Below are positions 50,436 through 59,286 of a DNA stretch of 64,000 bases, in pieces; the first letter of the stretch is position 1; the number at the start of each line of letters is the position of its first letter. Below the pieces are notes generated by a model. That model saw only the letters and a program-made list of their open reading frames with translations. It had not been told where the DNA came from and made no database searches. Location of the stretch: assembly GCF_022751215.1 (NCBI RefSeq), contig NZ_JAICDG010000003.1, positions 310,001 to 374,000 of the forward strand, written 5' to 3'. The translations under genes were made by a program, and so were the position numbers. Source of the stretch: Actinomadura terrae (GTDB taxonomy: Bacteria > Actinomycetota > Actinomycetes > Streptosporangiales > Streptosporangiaceae).

Positions 50436-51254
50436 CTACTTGACTCCGCCGGCGGTGAGGCCGGCGACGATGCGGCGCTGGAACACCAGCACCACGGCGA
50501 TCAGCGGGACGGTGACGACGACGCCCGCCGCCATCTGCGTCCCGAACGGCTGGTCGAAACCGGACACGCCGGTGAACTTCGAGATCGCCACGGTCGCGGT
50601 CTGCATCTCCTTCCTGTTCACCATCGACAACGCGATGAGGAACTCGTTCCACGTGGCGATGAACGTCAGTATCGCCGTCGTGAACACCCCGGGCGCCGCC
50701 AACGGGACGATGATCTTGCGGAACGCCTGGCCGCGGGTGCAGCCGTCCACCATCGCCGCCTGCTCCAGCTCGAACGGCAACTGCCGGAAGAACGCCGTGA
50801 GCAGCCACACCGACAGCGGCAGCGCGAACCCGAGGCTCGGCAGCACCATCGCCTGGTAGGTGTTGATCCAGCCCAGATCCGTGAAGAGTTTCAGCAAGGG
50901 GACGAGCTGGGAGATTCCCGGGAACATCGACGCCGCGACGACCAGCCCGAGCACCGCGTTCTTGAACCGGAAGTCGAGCCGCGCCAGCGCGTACGCGGTG
51001 GAGGTGCCGATGAGCAGCGTCAGCGCGGTCGTGCAGCCCGCGACGACCACGCTGTTCAGCAGCGCGCGGCCGAACCCGTTGCCGCCGGAGAACACCGCCG
51101 AGAGGTTCTCCGTCGACCACCGGGACGGGACGGGCGAGTCGTCGAACTGGTCCTGCGGGCGCCGGAACGCCGAGACGACCATCCAGTAGAACGGGGCGAG
51201 GCAGTACGCCACCACCGCCGCGACCCCGGCGACCGACAGGATTCGCCGTGTCAC
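50436..51254 (-). CDS. sugar ABC transporter permease (MalG type)
   Basis: The start is GTG 51254, overlapping the first permease stop by GTGA (272 residues). It has six hydrophobic helices with the EAA loop EQAAMVDGCTRGQAFRKIIVPLAAPG, which contacts the ATPase. MalG-type inner-membrane subunit for oligosaccharide import. The ATPase gene is not adjacent, as is common in actinobacteria that share MsiK. Confidence 0.93.
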   Translation of the reverse strand: MTRRILSVAGVAAVVAYCLAPFYWMVVSAFRRPQDQFDDSPVPSRWSTENLSAVFSGGNGFGRALLNSVVVAGCTTALTLLIGTSTAYALARLDFRFKNAVLGLVVAASMFPGISQLVPLLKLFTDLGWINTYQAMVLPSLGFALPLSVWLLTAFFRQLPFELEQAAMVDGCTRGQAFRKIIVPLAAPGVFTTAILTFIATWNEFLIALSMVNRKEMQTATVAISKFTGVSGFDQPFGTQMAAGVVVTVPLIAVVLVFQRRIVAGLTAGGVK

Positions 51255-52252
51255 CGCGCCACCGCCTTCACGCGCCGGGCGGACGCCTTGCGCGCCTCGC
51301 CGATGATGTCGGCGCCGAGCAGCTTGACGAACAGGTAGGCGATCAGGGCGATGTAGGCGAACAGCACGGTCGCGTACGCCGCCGCCGACCCGTACCGCAG
51401 GTCGGACGCCTCGGACCAGGCGAGCATCGTCAGCGTCTCCACCGACCGCTGGTTCACCCCGACCAGGACGGCGGGCAGGTCGAACATCCGCAGCACGTCC
51501 AGCATCCGGAACAGCACCGCGACCAGCAGCGCGGGCCTGACCAGGGGCAGCGTGACCCACCAGAACCGCTGGAGCGGCCCGGCGCCGTCCACCCGCGCGG
51601 CCTCGTGCACCTCGCGGGGGATCATCTGGAGCCCGGCGAGCACGAGCAGACCGATGAACGGGGAGGTCTTCCACACCTCGGCGATGACGACGGCCGACTT
51701 CGCGGGGAACCCGCCGGCCGTCCAGAGGACCTCCCGCCCGAGGACGGCGTTGGCCACGCCGTCCGCCTGGAAGATCCACCGCCACAGCAGCCCGGAGATC
51801 GCGGTCGGGATCGCCCACGGGACGAGGATGCTCGCGCGCACCAGCGCCCGCCCCCGGAACGCCTGGTGCATGATCAGCGCCATCCCCACCCCGATCCCGG
51901 TCTCCAGGACGACGGTGGTGAAGGTGAAGAACGTGGTGTTGGACAGGGCGTTCCAGAAGGCGTCCGACCGGTCGCCGCCGAAGATCGAGGTGTAGTTGTC
52001 GAGGCCCGCGAACCGCTCGCCCTCGACCACGAACCCGTCGGCGTCGAGGCCCTGGCCGCGCGCGTAGAGCGACTCGCGGAACCCGGCGAGCACGGGATAG
52101 CCGATGACCAGGGCCAGGACGAGCAGCGTGGGGGACAGCAGCAGCGCGGCCAGCCGCCGGGTCCCCTGGACGTCCTTCGTCGTGCCACGGGCCTTGCCAC
52201 GGGGGGCGTCCGCCACGGCGGGGGCCGGGGCGGACGGTGCGTCGTCCGTCAT
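51251..52252 (-). CDS. sugar ABC transporter permease (MalF type)
   Basis: The start is ATG 52252 (333 residues); ATG 52261 is also possible and neither has a strong site. A polar Ala/Pro-rich head is followed by six helices and the EAA loop REVHEAARVDGAGPLQRFWWVTLPLVRP. It pairs with the MalG-type permease and uses the lipoprotein encoded at 52287. Confidence 0.93.
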   Translation of the reverse strand: MTDDAPSAPAPAVADAPRGKARGTTKDVQGTRRLAALLLSPTLLVLALVIGYPVLAGFRESLYARGQGLDADGFVVEGERFAGLDNYTSIFGGDRSDAFWNALSNTTFFTFTTVVLETGIGVGMALIMHQAFRGRALVRASILVPWAIPTAISGLLWRWIFQADGVANAVLGREVLWTAGGFPAKSAVVIAEVWKTSPFIGLLVLAGLQMIPREVHEAARVDGAGPLQRFWWVTLPLVRPALLVAVLFRMLDVLRMFDLPAVLVGVNQRSVETLTMLAWSEASDLRYGSAAAYATVLFAYIALIAYLFVKLLGADIIGEARKASARRVKAVAR

Positions 52253-52286
52253 GTTGATCATTGTGCGGTGCGGGGTCACCGCGCGG

Positions 52287-53582
52287 TCAATGGCGAAGAT
52301 CGTTCTGAAGTTCGGACAGCGCCCGGTCGACTGGGATTTGTCCCGTTATGGCCCCGTATGCCGCGTCCTGGATCGTGGCGGACACCTTCGGATACCCCGG
52401 CCCCGCCGGACGCGGCCTCGCGTTCGTGATCGCCGCCCTGAGCGCCGGAAGGTAGGGGAAGCGCCGCACGAGCTCCGGGTCGTCGTAGAGCGTGCCGAGC
52501 GCCGGGGGCCGCGAGGTCGCGGTCAACCCGGCGCGCTGGGCCGCCTCCCCGGTCAGGAACCGGACGAAGTCCAGCGCGGTCAGCTTGTGCGCGGCGAACG
52601 CCGAGACCGCCAGGTCGCGGCCGCCGAGGGCCGCCGTGCCCGGGCCGTCCGGGCCGGGCAGCGGCGCGACGGCGTGCCCGCTCGCGACCCGGGACGCCCC
52701 GTCGTCCTCGCTCGCGGGCACGTCCTGGTCGGCGGTCCACTGCCGCAGGAACAGCAGCCGCCCGGACTCGAAGCGGCGGCGCGCGTCCGCTGCGTCGAGC
52801 GCGGTGGCGTTCTTCGGCATCCGCCCGTCCTCGCGCGCCCGAGCGAGGAACTCCAGGCCGCGCTCGGCGGCCGGGGTGTCGAGCGTGGGATCGCCGTTCG
52901 GGGCGGTGATCGAGCCGCCCGCGCCGCCGACCGCCTCGGTGAGGCTGACCGTGAGGTCCTCGCTGCGGTCGACGCCGGTGAGGTAGCAGTCGACGTTCCG
53001 GCCCTCGGGAAGTCTCCGCACCTTGTCGCAGTCGGCCCACATCTCGGCGTAGGTGCGGGGCGGCGCGGCGATCCCCGCCTTGTCCAGCAGGTCCTTGCGG
53101 TAGGAGAGCATCCCGGCGTCGGACGAGGACGGCACCGCGTACAGCCCGCCCTGGTAACGCCCCGTGGCGACCGCGGCGGGGAGCGTCCCGGACAGGTCCA
53201 GCCTGTCCTCGGGCAGCCGGGCCAGCCAGCCGTTCACCGCGAACTCCGCCGTCCACACGACGTCCAGGTCCAGGACGGAGTACACGCCCGACTTGGCCCT
53301 CGCGTCCTCCACCAGCCGCCGCCGCTGCTCGGCGGGTCCGCCGTTCAGCTCGACGACGTGGACCCGCTCGTCCGGATGGTCCTCGTTCCAGGTGTCGAGC
53401 TGCTTGCGCAGGTACCCGGAGTGGTCGATGGCCGTCACGAACGTGATCGGGCCGCGTCCCTCCAGCCCGGCGGCGATCGCGCCCGCCCGTACGCGGTCGC
53501 CGGTGCCGCAGGCCGAGAGCGCGAGCGCGGCGCAGGCGACGGCGCCCGCGAGCGTGCCGCCTCGCCAGGGGGTGCGCCGCAT
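52287..53582 (-). CDS. sugar ABC transporter substrate-binding lipoprotein
   Basis: The start is ATG 53582, directly after GGAGGAGAG (431 residues); a reading to 53771 has no site. The lipobox ALALSACGTG gives the lipid-modified Cys at about residue 25. The solute-binding domain follows (FVTAIDHSGYLRKQLDTWNEDHPDERV, GMLSYRKDLLDKAGIAAPPRTYAEMWADCDKVRRLPEGRNVDCY). It is clearly paralogous to the lipoprotein at 28976-30274, sharing the RRLPEG-VDCY and NARPRP segments. First gene of the operon. Confidence 0.93.
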   Translation of the reverse strand: MRRTPWRGGTLAGAVACAALALSACGTGDRVRAGAIAAGLEGRGPITFVTAIDHSGYLRKQLDTWNEDHPDERVHVVELNGGPAEQRRRLVEDARAKSGVYSVLDLDVVWTAEFAVNGWLARLPEDRLDLSGTLPAAVATGRYQGGLYAVPSSSDAGMLSYRKDLLDKAGIAAPPRTYAEMWADCDKVRRLPEGRNVDCYLTGVDRSEDLTVSLTEAVGGAGGSITAPNGDPTLDTPAAERGLEFLARAREDGRMPKNATALDAADARRRFESGRLLFLRQWTADQDVPASEDDGASRVASGHAVAPLPGPDGPGTAALGGRDLAVSAFAAHKLTALDFVRFLTGEAAQRAGLTATSRPPALGTLYDDPELVRRFPYLPALRAAITNARPRPAGPGYPKVSATIQDAAYGAITGQIPVDRALSELQNDLRH

Positions 53583-53656
53583 CTCTCCTCCTCCACGGGA
53601 CGGGCCGCGCCGCCGTCCGGCGAGTCCGGGAACGGCGGCGACTCGACGGGACGCTA

Positions 53657-53670
53657 GCAAACGCGTTCGC
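53657..53670. promoter_or_regulatory. LacI-type operator upstream of the sugar ABC operon
   Basis: GCAAACGCGTTCGC matches the LacI/GalR-type core AACGCGTT, with six of seven pairs symmetrical. It lies 75 bases upstream of the lipoprotein start. No LacI-family gene is in the window, so the regulator must be encoded elsewhere. Confidence 0.55.
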
Positions 53671-53833
53671 GGGGGATGAACCTTCCCGGTGTCCCGCCCC
53701 GTGTCAGAAGTAACGGAGGTTTCGATTGATTCATGGCCTGAATGGTTCATGGATAGGCTGATCTTGCACACGGCCGGGCGGCGGGGCGGCCGCGTACCAG
53801 GGGTTGAGCACGCCGAGCCGAGGAGGGGGAACG

Positions 53834-54502
53834 ATGCACGATCGCGGTGCCGACGAAGGGGATCACGAGCCCGAGGACGGGGAGCTGTTCGGGCCGGACG
53901 ATCTGGCGGAGGCCGACCTGACGACGCGGCGCGGCGTCTTCCGCGCCGTCGCGTTCCGCGACCCGGTCGACCGGCACGAGCACCTGGCGCTCGTCCGGGG
54001 GGACGTGGGCGGCCGGGAGGGCGTGCTCGTCCGGATGCACTCCGAGTGCATGACCGGCGACATCTTCGGCGCGACGCGCTGCGAGTGCGGCGACCAGCTC
54101 GGCGCCGCCCTCGACGCCCTCGCGCGGGAGGGCACGGGCGTCCTCGTCTACCTGCGCGGACACGAGGGACGCGGGATCGGGCTGGTCGCCAAGGTCCGCA
54201 CGCACGTCCTCCAGGACGACCACGGGCTCGACACCGTCGACTCCGCCACCGCGATCGGCCTGCCGGTGGACGTGCGCGACTACGGCGCCGCCGCGCGGGT
54301 GCTGCGCCACCTCAAGGTGCGGTCGGTGCGGCTGCTGTCCAACAACCCGGCCAAGGTCGCGGCGCTGGAGTCCTACGGGATCGCGGTGGCGGCGCGGCTG
54401 CCGCTGCTCGTCCCGGTCAGCGACGACAACGTCCGGTACCTGACCGCCAAGCGCGACCGCCTCGGCCACGACCTGCCCCACCTCGACGAGGCGCGCGGGT
54501 GA
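53834..54502 (+). CDS. ribA: GTP cyclohydrolase II-like enzyme with altered Tyr position
   Basis: The start is ATG 53834 after GGAGGGGG (222 residues). The GCH II core is intact: zinc ligands Cys72, Cys83, Cys85 (ECMTGDIFGATRCECGDQLG), YLRGHEGRGIGL for the GTP phosphates, and LSNNPAKVAAL. The conserved Tyr of the motif K-x-R-A-Y (Tyr105 in E. coli RibA) is His124 here (KVRTHVLQDD). In Streptomyces coelicolor SCO6655 the same position is Met and, from memory of Bandarian's work, the enzyme stops at a formamidopyrimidine product. No ribB, ribD or ribH lies nearby, so it is not part of riboflavin synthesis. It overlaps the next gene by GTGA. Confidence 0.9.
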   Translation: MHDRGADEGDHEPEDGELFGPDDLAEADLTTRRGVFRAVAFRDPVDRHEHLALVRGDVGGREGVLVRMHSECMTGDIFGATRCECGDQLGAALDALAREGTGVLVYLRGHEGRGIGLVAKVRTHVLQDDHGLDTVDSATAIGLPVDVRDYGAAARVLRHLKVRSVRLLSNNPAKVAALESYGIAVAARLPLLVPVSDDNVRYLTAKRDRLGHDLPHLDEARG

Positions 54503-55245
54503 CGCCGACCACGCCGACCACGCGGGTGACGCCGGGGCGGGAGCTGGCGGCGGCGGTCGCGGCGCAGGCCGGGCTGCTGGCGGTGCTGCGTCCGGGCTTG
54601 GCGGGCTGGGCGGCCGGGCTCGGCTACGCGGCCGGGGCGTGGATCGTTCTCGCGGCGGCGTTCCGGGCGCGGCGCGCGCTCGGGCCCGCCGACCACGTGA
54701 CGCTCGTCCGCGCCGTCCTGGCCGGGGGAGTGACGGCGCTGGTCGCCGCGCACCTGGCGGGGGAGGGCGGCGACGGCGCGGCGCTCGTCGCGCTGTCGGC
54801 GGTGGCGCTCGTCCTGGACGGCCTGGACGGACGCGTCGCCCGCCGCACCGGCACCGTCTCGGCGCTCGGCGCCCGGTTCGACATGGAGGTCGACGCGTTC
54901 CTGATCCTCGTGCTGTCGGTGCGGGTCGCGGAGTCGGCGGGGGCGTGGGTGCTGGCGATCGGAGCGATGCGGTACGCGTTCGGCGCCGCGTCGCTCGCGG
55001 TGCCCTGGCTGCGTGCGGCGCTCCCGCCGAGCCTCGCGCGCAAGGCCGTCGCGGCGCTCCAGGGCGTGGCGCTCGTGGTGGCCGCCGCCGGGACCGTTCC
55101 GCACGCGGACGTCCTGGTGGCGGCGGCGCTGGGCCTGCTCACCTGGTCGTTCGGACGCGACGTCCACTGGTTGTTCGCCCGGCGACCCCGAAGGAGGACG
55201 CATGAACCGCGACGCGCGCGCGTACTGGATCCGGTCGCCCGGTGA
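54499..55245 (+). CDS. CDP-alcohol phosphatidyltransferase-family membrane enzyme
   Basis: The start is GTG 54499, overlapping the ribA stop (248 residues). The catalytic signature DG-x2-AR-x8-G-x3-D-x3-D is exact (DGRVARRTGTVSALGARFDMEVD). There are about six hydrophobic helices. It would join a CDP-linked lipid or alcohol to a hydroxyl acceptor in the membrane. It is the element that ties the cluster to lipids. The 3' end overlaps the dehydrogenase gene by 44 bases. Confidence 0.9.
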   Translation: MTPTTPTTRVTPGRELAAAVAAQAGLLAVLRPGLAGWAAGLGYAAGAWIVLAAAFRARRALGPADHVTLVRAVLAGGVTALVAAHLAGEGGDGAALVALSAVALVLDGLDGRVARRTGTVSALGARFDMEVDAFLILVLSVRVAESAGAWVLAIGAMRYAFGAASLAVPWLRAALPPSLARKAVAALQGVALVVAAAGTVPHADVLVAAALGLLTWSFGRDVHWLFARRPRRRTHEPRRARVLDPVAR

Positions 55246-56227
55246 GGGCGAGATCCGCGCCGAGACGCTCCCCGACCCGGGGCCCGACGACGTCCTCGTC
55301 AGGACGCTGTTCTCCGGTGTCAGCCGGGGTACCGAGGCGCTGGTCTTCCACGGCCGCGTGCCCGCGAACCAGCACGAGATCATGCGGGCGCCGTTCCAGG
55401 ACGGCGCGTTCCCCGGCCCGGTCAAGTACGGCTACCTGAACGTGGGCGAGGTCGAACGGGGGCCGTCCGCGCTGCTCGGCCGCCCGGTGTTCTGCCTCTA
55501 TCCGCACCAGACCCGCTACGTCGTGCCCGCGAGCGCGGTCACCCCCGTCCCGGACGGCGTGCCGCCCGGACGCGCCGTCCTCGCCGGGACGGTCGAGACC
55601 GCCGTGAACGCCCTGTGGGACGCGGCGCCGCTGGTCGGCGACCGGATCGCGGTCGTCGGCGCCGGGATGGTCGGCTGCGCGGTCGCGGGGGTGCTCGCCG
55701 GGCTGCCCGGCGCGTCGGTCCAGCTGGTGGACACCGACCCGGCCCGGGCCGCCGTCGCCGCGCGGCTCGGCGTGGAGTTCGCGCCGCCGCGGGACGCCCG
55801 GGAAGGCTGCGACCTGGTGTTCCACGCCAGCGCCACGGAGGCGGGCCTCGCCCGCTCGCTCGACCTGCTCGCGCCCGGCGGCGAGGTGATCGAGCTGAGC
55901 TGGTACGGGGACCGGCGCGTCACCGTCCCGCTCGGCGAGCACTTCCACTCCCGCCGCCTCGCCGTCCGGGGCAGCCAGGTCGGCACGATCGGGCCCCGCC
56001 GGGGGAGCCGGACCTTCGCCGACCGGATCGCGCTCGCCCTCCGCCTGCTCGCCGACCCCGCGTTCGACGCGCTGATCACCGGCGAGAGCCCGTTCGGCGA
56101 CCTGCCGGAGACCATGCCGCGTCTGGCGGGCGGCGACCTGCCCGCCCTCTGCCACCGCATCACCTACGAGTCCGCCAACCACGAGGAGGCCCCTTGTTCG
56201 GCGTCACCGTCCGCGACCACGTCATGA
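55202..56227 (+). CDS. MDR-superfamily (zinc alcohol dehydrogenase-like) oxidoreductase
   Basis: A 341-residue protein from ATG 55202, after GAAGGAGGACGC. N-domain: VRTLFSGVSRGTEALVFHGRVP. Nucleotide domain: GDRIAVVGAGMVGCAVAGVLAGLPGASVQLVDTDPARAA, then FHASATEAGLARSLDLLAPGGEVIELSWYG. The usual catalytic Cys-His-Cys zinc set and structural four-Cys lobe are not evident, so it may be zinc-free. It would oxidise or reduce a sugar-like or pterin side-chain hydroxyl. Overlaps neighbours on both sides. Confidence 0.88.
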   Translation: MNRDARAYWIRSPGEGEIRAETLPDPGPDDVLVRTLFSGVSRGTEALVFHGRVPANQHEIMRAPFQDGAFPGPVKYGYLNVGEVERGPSALLGRPVFCLYPHQTRYVVPASAVTPVPDGVPPGRAVLAGTVETAVNALWDAAPLVGDRIAVVGAGMVGCAVAGVLAGLPGASVQLVDTDPARAAVAARLGVEFAPPRDAREGCDLVFHASATEAGLARSLDLLAPGGEVIELSWYGDRRVTVPLGEHFHSRRLAVRGSQVGTIGPRRGSRTFADRIALALRLLADPAFDALITGESPFGDLPETMPRLAGGDLPALCHRITYESANHEEAPCSASPSATTS

Positions 56228-56592
56228 TCGCCCACAGTTTCCGGGGCGAGGTGTTCGGACCCGCCCAGCGCCTGCACGGCGCCACCTACGTCGTGGACGC
56301 GACGTTCCGCCGCGCGGAGCTGGACGCCGACAACCTCGTCGTGGACATCGGCCTCGCCACCCGCGAGCTGAACGGCGTCCTCGCCGCGCTGAACTACCGC
56401 AACCTGGACGAGGAGCCCGAGTTCGCCGGGGTCAACACCTCGACGGAGTTCCTCGCGAAGGTGGTCGCCGACCGGCTCGCCGCGCGCGTCCGCGAGGGCG
56501 CCCTGGGCGAGGGCGCGCGCGGCCTGTCGGGGATCACCGTGACGCTGCGCGAGTCCCACGTGGCCTGGGCGAGCTACGAATGCGCGCTGTGA
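56194..56592 (+). CDS. 6-pyruvoyltetrahydropterin synthase/QueD-like protein lacking standard catalytic residues
   Basis: The start is TTG 56194, after GAGGAGG (132 residues); ATG 56224 is an alternative. T-fold features: IAHSFRGEVFGPAQRLHGATY, NLVVDIGLATRELNGVLAALNYRNLDE, NTSTEFLAKVVADRL, TVTLRESHVAWASYE. The normal zinc motif HGH reads HGA, and the catalytic Cys four to five residues before it is missing (FGPAQ). From memory it resembles SCO6650 of S. coelicolor, whose reaction is unassigned. It probably acts on a pterin- or FAPy-like intermediate. Confidence 0.88.
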   Translation: MFGVTVRDHVMIAHSFRGEVFGPAQRLHGATYVVDATFRRAELDADNLVVDIGLATRELNGVLAALNYRNLDEEPEFAGVNTSTEFLAKVVADRLAARVREGALGEGARGLSGITVTLRESHVAWASYECAL

Positions 56593-57626
56593 TCGTCGTC
56601 CCCGGAGACGTGGACGCGCCGAGCGGCGGCAACGTCTACGACCGCCGCCTCCGCGACGGGCTCGGGCCCGCCGCCGTCGAGCTGCGCGTCCCGGGGACGT
56701 GGCCGCGGCCGGACGCCGCGTCCCGCCAGGGACTCGCCCGCGGCCTCGCCGCCCTGCCCGACGGCACCGCCGTCCTGCTGGACGGCCTGGTCGCCTGCGG
56801 GGTGCCGGAGGTCGTCGTCCCGCATGCGGACCGGCTGCGGCTCGCGGTCCTCGTCCACTTGCCCCTGGCGGACGAGACGGGCCTGCCCGCGCACGTCGCC
56901 GCCGACCTGGACACGCGCGAGAACGCCGTCCTGCGGGCCGCGCGCGCCGTCATGGCCACGTCCCCGTGGGCGCGGCGGCGCCTGATCGACCACCACGGCC
57001 TGGAACCGTGGCGCGTCCACGCCGTCCCGCCGGGGACCGACCCGGCGCCGCTCGCCTCCGGCGGGGACGGCGCGTCCCGCCTGCTGTGCGTGGCCTCGCT
57101 GACCCCGCGCAAGGGCCACGACCTGCTCGTCGAGGCCTTGGCCGCCGTCGCGCACCTGCCCTGGACCTGCGCGTTCGTCGGCCCCCTCGACCAGGACCCC
57201 GGCCACGTCGCCCGGCTGCGCCGTGCGATCGGACGCCACGGCCTCGGCGACCGCGTCCACCTGGAAGGCCCGCTGACCGGCGCGGACCTCGACGCCGCCT
57301 ACGCGGGCGCCGACCTCGCCGTGCTGCCGTCCCGCGCCGAGACCTACGGGATGGTCGTGACGGAGGCCCTCGCGCGCGGCGTGCCCGTCCTCGCCACGGC
57401 GGTGGACGCCCTCCCCGAGACCCTCGGGCACGACCCGGAGGGCGGGGTCCCGGGCCTGCTCGTCCCGCCGGACGATCCCGACGCGCTCGCCGCGGCCCTG
57501 CGGCGCTGGCTCGTCGAACCCGCGCTGCGCTCGCGCCTGCGCGCCTCCGCCCGCCTCCGGCGCGGCGCCCTTCCCGGCTGGGACGAGACGTCCCGCGCCA
57601 TGGCCGCCGTCCTGGAGGCGCTGTGA
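56580..57626 (+). CDS. GT4-family glycosyltransferase
   Basis: A 348-residue protein from ATG 56580, overlapping the PTPS end by 13 bases. Two Rossmann domains are seen: N-domain start VIVVPGDVDAPSGGNVYDRRLRDGL, and C-domain LLCVASLTPRKGHDLLVEALA, ADLAVLPSRAETYGMVVTEALARGVPVLAT. The E-x7-E motif of GT4 enzymes is present. It transfers a sugar from a nucleotide donor to a cluster intermediate. Overlaps the methyltransferase start (GTGA). Confidence 0.93.
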   Translation: MRAVIVVPGDVDAPSGGNVYDRRLRDGLGPAAVELRVPGTWPRPDAASRQGLARGLAALPDGTAVLLDGLVACGVPEVVVPHADRLRLAVLVHLPLADETGLPAHVAADLDTRENAVLRAARAVMATSPWARRRLIDHHGLEPWRVHAVPPGTDPAPLASGGDGASRLLCVASLTPRKGHDLLVEALAAVAHLPWTCAFVGPLDQDPGHVARLRRAIGRHGLGDRVHLEGPLTGADLDAAYAGADLAVLPSRAETYGMVVTEALARGVPVLATAVDALPETLGHDPEGGVPGLLVPPDDPDALAAALRRWLVEPALRSRLRASARLRRGALPGWDETSRAMAAVLEAL

Positions 57627-58381
57627 CGACCGGCTTCACGGCCTCCTGGCTCACGCTCCGCGAACCCGCCGACGCCGCCGCCCGTGCGACCGACCTGCTG
57701 CCCCCGCTCCGCGCCGCCCTCCCTCCCGGCCCCCTGACGATCTGGGACGTGGGCTCCGGCACCGGCTCCATGGCCCGCTGGCTGGCGCCGCGCCTGCCCG
57801 TCCCGCAGCGCTGGATCCTGTGCGACACCGACCCGGCCCTCCTGGCCCAGGCGCACGCGCCCGCCCCCTTCGAGACGCGCGTGGGCGACCTGGCCACGGC
57901 CGATCTGGAGGGGGCGTCGCTGGTCACGGCGTCCGCGCTGCTGGACATCCTCACCTCCGCCGAGCTGGACGGCCTCGCCGCCGCCGTCACCGCCGCCGGT
58001 GTCCCCGCGCTGCTGACGCTGTCGGTCGTCGGCCGCGTCCGGTTGACCCCGCCCGACCCGCTCGACACCGATCTCGGCGCCGCGTTCGACGACCACCAGC
58101 GGCGCGACGGGCTCCTCGGCCCCGGCGCGGTCGCCGCCGCGATCGAGGCGTTCGGACGGCGCGGCGCCGTCGTCCGGACCCGACCGAGCCCCTGGCGGCT
58201 CGGCCCCGCGCACGCCCTGCTGGCCGCCGAGTGGCTGCGCGGGTGGGTCGCCGCCGCCGTCGAGCAGCGCCCGGGCCTCGCCCGGCCCGCCGCCGGATAC
58301 CTCGGCCGCCGCCTCGCGTCCGGCTTCGAGGCCGAGATCGAGCACGCCGACATCCTGGCCGTTCCGGGAGGCGTCACATGA
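57623..58381 (+). CDS. SAM-dependent methyltransferase
   Basis: The start is GTG 57623, overlapping the GT stop (252 residues). Class I motif I is IWDVGSGTGSMARWLAPRLP, motif II WILCDTDPALLAQA, then DLEGASLVTASALLDILTSAELDGL. It would methylate the cluster product. The end overlaps the next gene by ATGA (58378-58381). Confidence 0.88.
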   Translation: MTTGFTASWLTLREPADAAARATDLLPPLRAALPPGPLTIWDVGSGTGSMARWLAPRLPVPQRWILCDTDPALLAQAHAPAPFETRVGDLATADLEGASLVTASALLDILTSAELDGLAAAVTAAGVPALLTLSVVGRVRLTPPDPLDTDLGAAFDDHQRRDGLLGPGAVAAAIEAFGRRGAVVRTRPSPWRLGPAHALLAAEWLRGWVAAAVEQRPGLARPAAGYLGRRLASGFEAEIEHADILAVPGGVT

Positions 58382-59286
58382 CCCGGTGGCTCCGTCCGCT
58401 CGCCGGGCTCGGCATCCTCGCCGCGCTGCTGTGGTGGCACAGCACGGGCGCGTTCACGGCCGCGCTGCGCGCCGTCGACCCGCCCTCGATCGCCGCCGCC
58501 CTCGGCATCGGCCTCGCGACCACCGTGCTCAGCGCCGCCCGCTGGCGCGTCGTCGCCCGCCGCCTCGGCCTCCACCTGCCGCTGCGCCGGGCCGTCGCCG
58601 ACTACTACCGCTCGCAGTTCCTGAACGCGGTGCTCCCGGCGGGCGTCCTCGGCGACGTGCACCGCGCGGTCAGCCACGGGCACCGGGCGCGGGACGTGGC
58701 GGGCGGCGTCCGCGCGGTCGTCCTCGAACGCGCCGCCGGGCAGGCCGTCCTGCTCACGGCGGGTGCGGCGGTGCTGCTCGCGCGCCCGTCCCTGCTTCCG
58801 GCGCTGGGCCCGGCGGTGCTCCCCGGCCTCGCGCTGCTGGGCGTGCTCGCGGGGGTACTGGTGGTCGCGCGCCGCCGGACGTTCGACGTCCGCCCCGTCC
58901 TGGACGCGTGGCCGACCGTCACCGCCCTGTCCGCCGGGGCCCTCGCCGGGCACGTCACGCTCTTCCTCATCGCCGCCCGCCTCGCCGGTGTGACCGCCCC
59001 GCTGGGGGACCTCGTCCCGCTCGTTCTGCTCGCGCTGCTGGTCATGGCGCTGCCGATCAACATCGGCGGCTGGGGCCCGCGCGAGGCCGTGCTGTCGCTG
59101 GCCTTCGGCGCGGCCGGGCTCGGCTCCGAGCGGGGCCTGACCGTCGCCGTCGTCTACGGGGTGCTCGCCTTCGTCGCGAGCCTGCCCGGCGCCCTCGCGC
59201 TACTGCTCCAGGACCGCCAGGCACCGCCCGAACGACCCGACCAGGCTCGCCAGGACGTCCCGGCCCTTGCGGGCCGAGGCCAGTGA
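58378..59286 (+). CDS. LPG-synthase-TM / flippase-like membrane protein (UPF0104)
   Basis: A 302-residue protein from ATG 58378 with about eight hydrophobic helices. The UPF0104 marks are AARWRVVARRLGLHLPLRRAVADYYRSQFLNAVLPAGVLGDVHRA and LPINIGGWGPREAVLSLAFG. Members include the flippase part of MprF and glycolipid-related transporters. In this operon it is the candidate for moving the lipid-linked product across the membrane. Its last 87 bases overlap the convergent creatininase gene. Confidence 0.9.
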   Translation: MTRWLRPLAGLGILAALLWWHSTGAFTAALRAVDPPSIAAALGIGLATTVLSAARWRVVARRLGLHLPLRRAVADYYRSQFLNAVLPAGVLGDVHRAVSHGHRARDVAGGVRAVVLERAAGQAVLLTAGAAVLLARPSLLPALGPAVLPGLALLGVLAGVLVVARRRTFDVRPVLDAWPTVTALSAGALAGHVTLFLIAARLAGVTAPLGDLVPLVLLALLVMALPINIGGWGPREAVLSLAFGAAGLGSERGLTVAVVYGVLAFVASLPGALALLLQDRQAPPERPDQARQDVPALAGRGQ

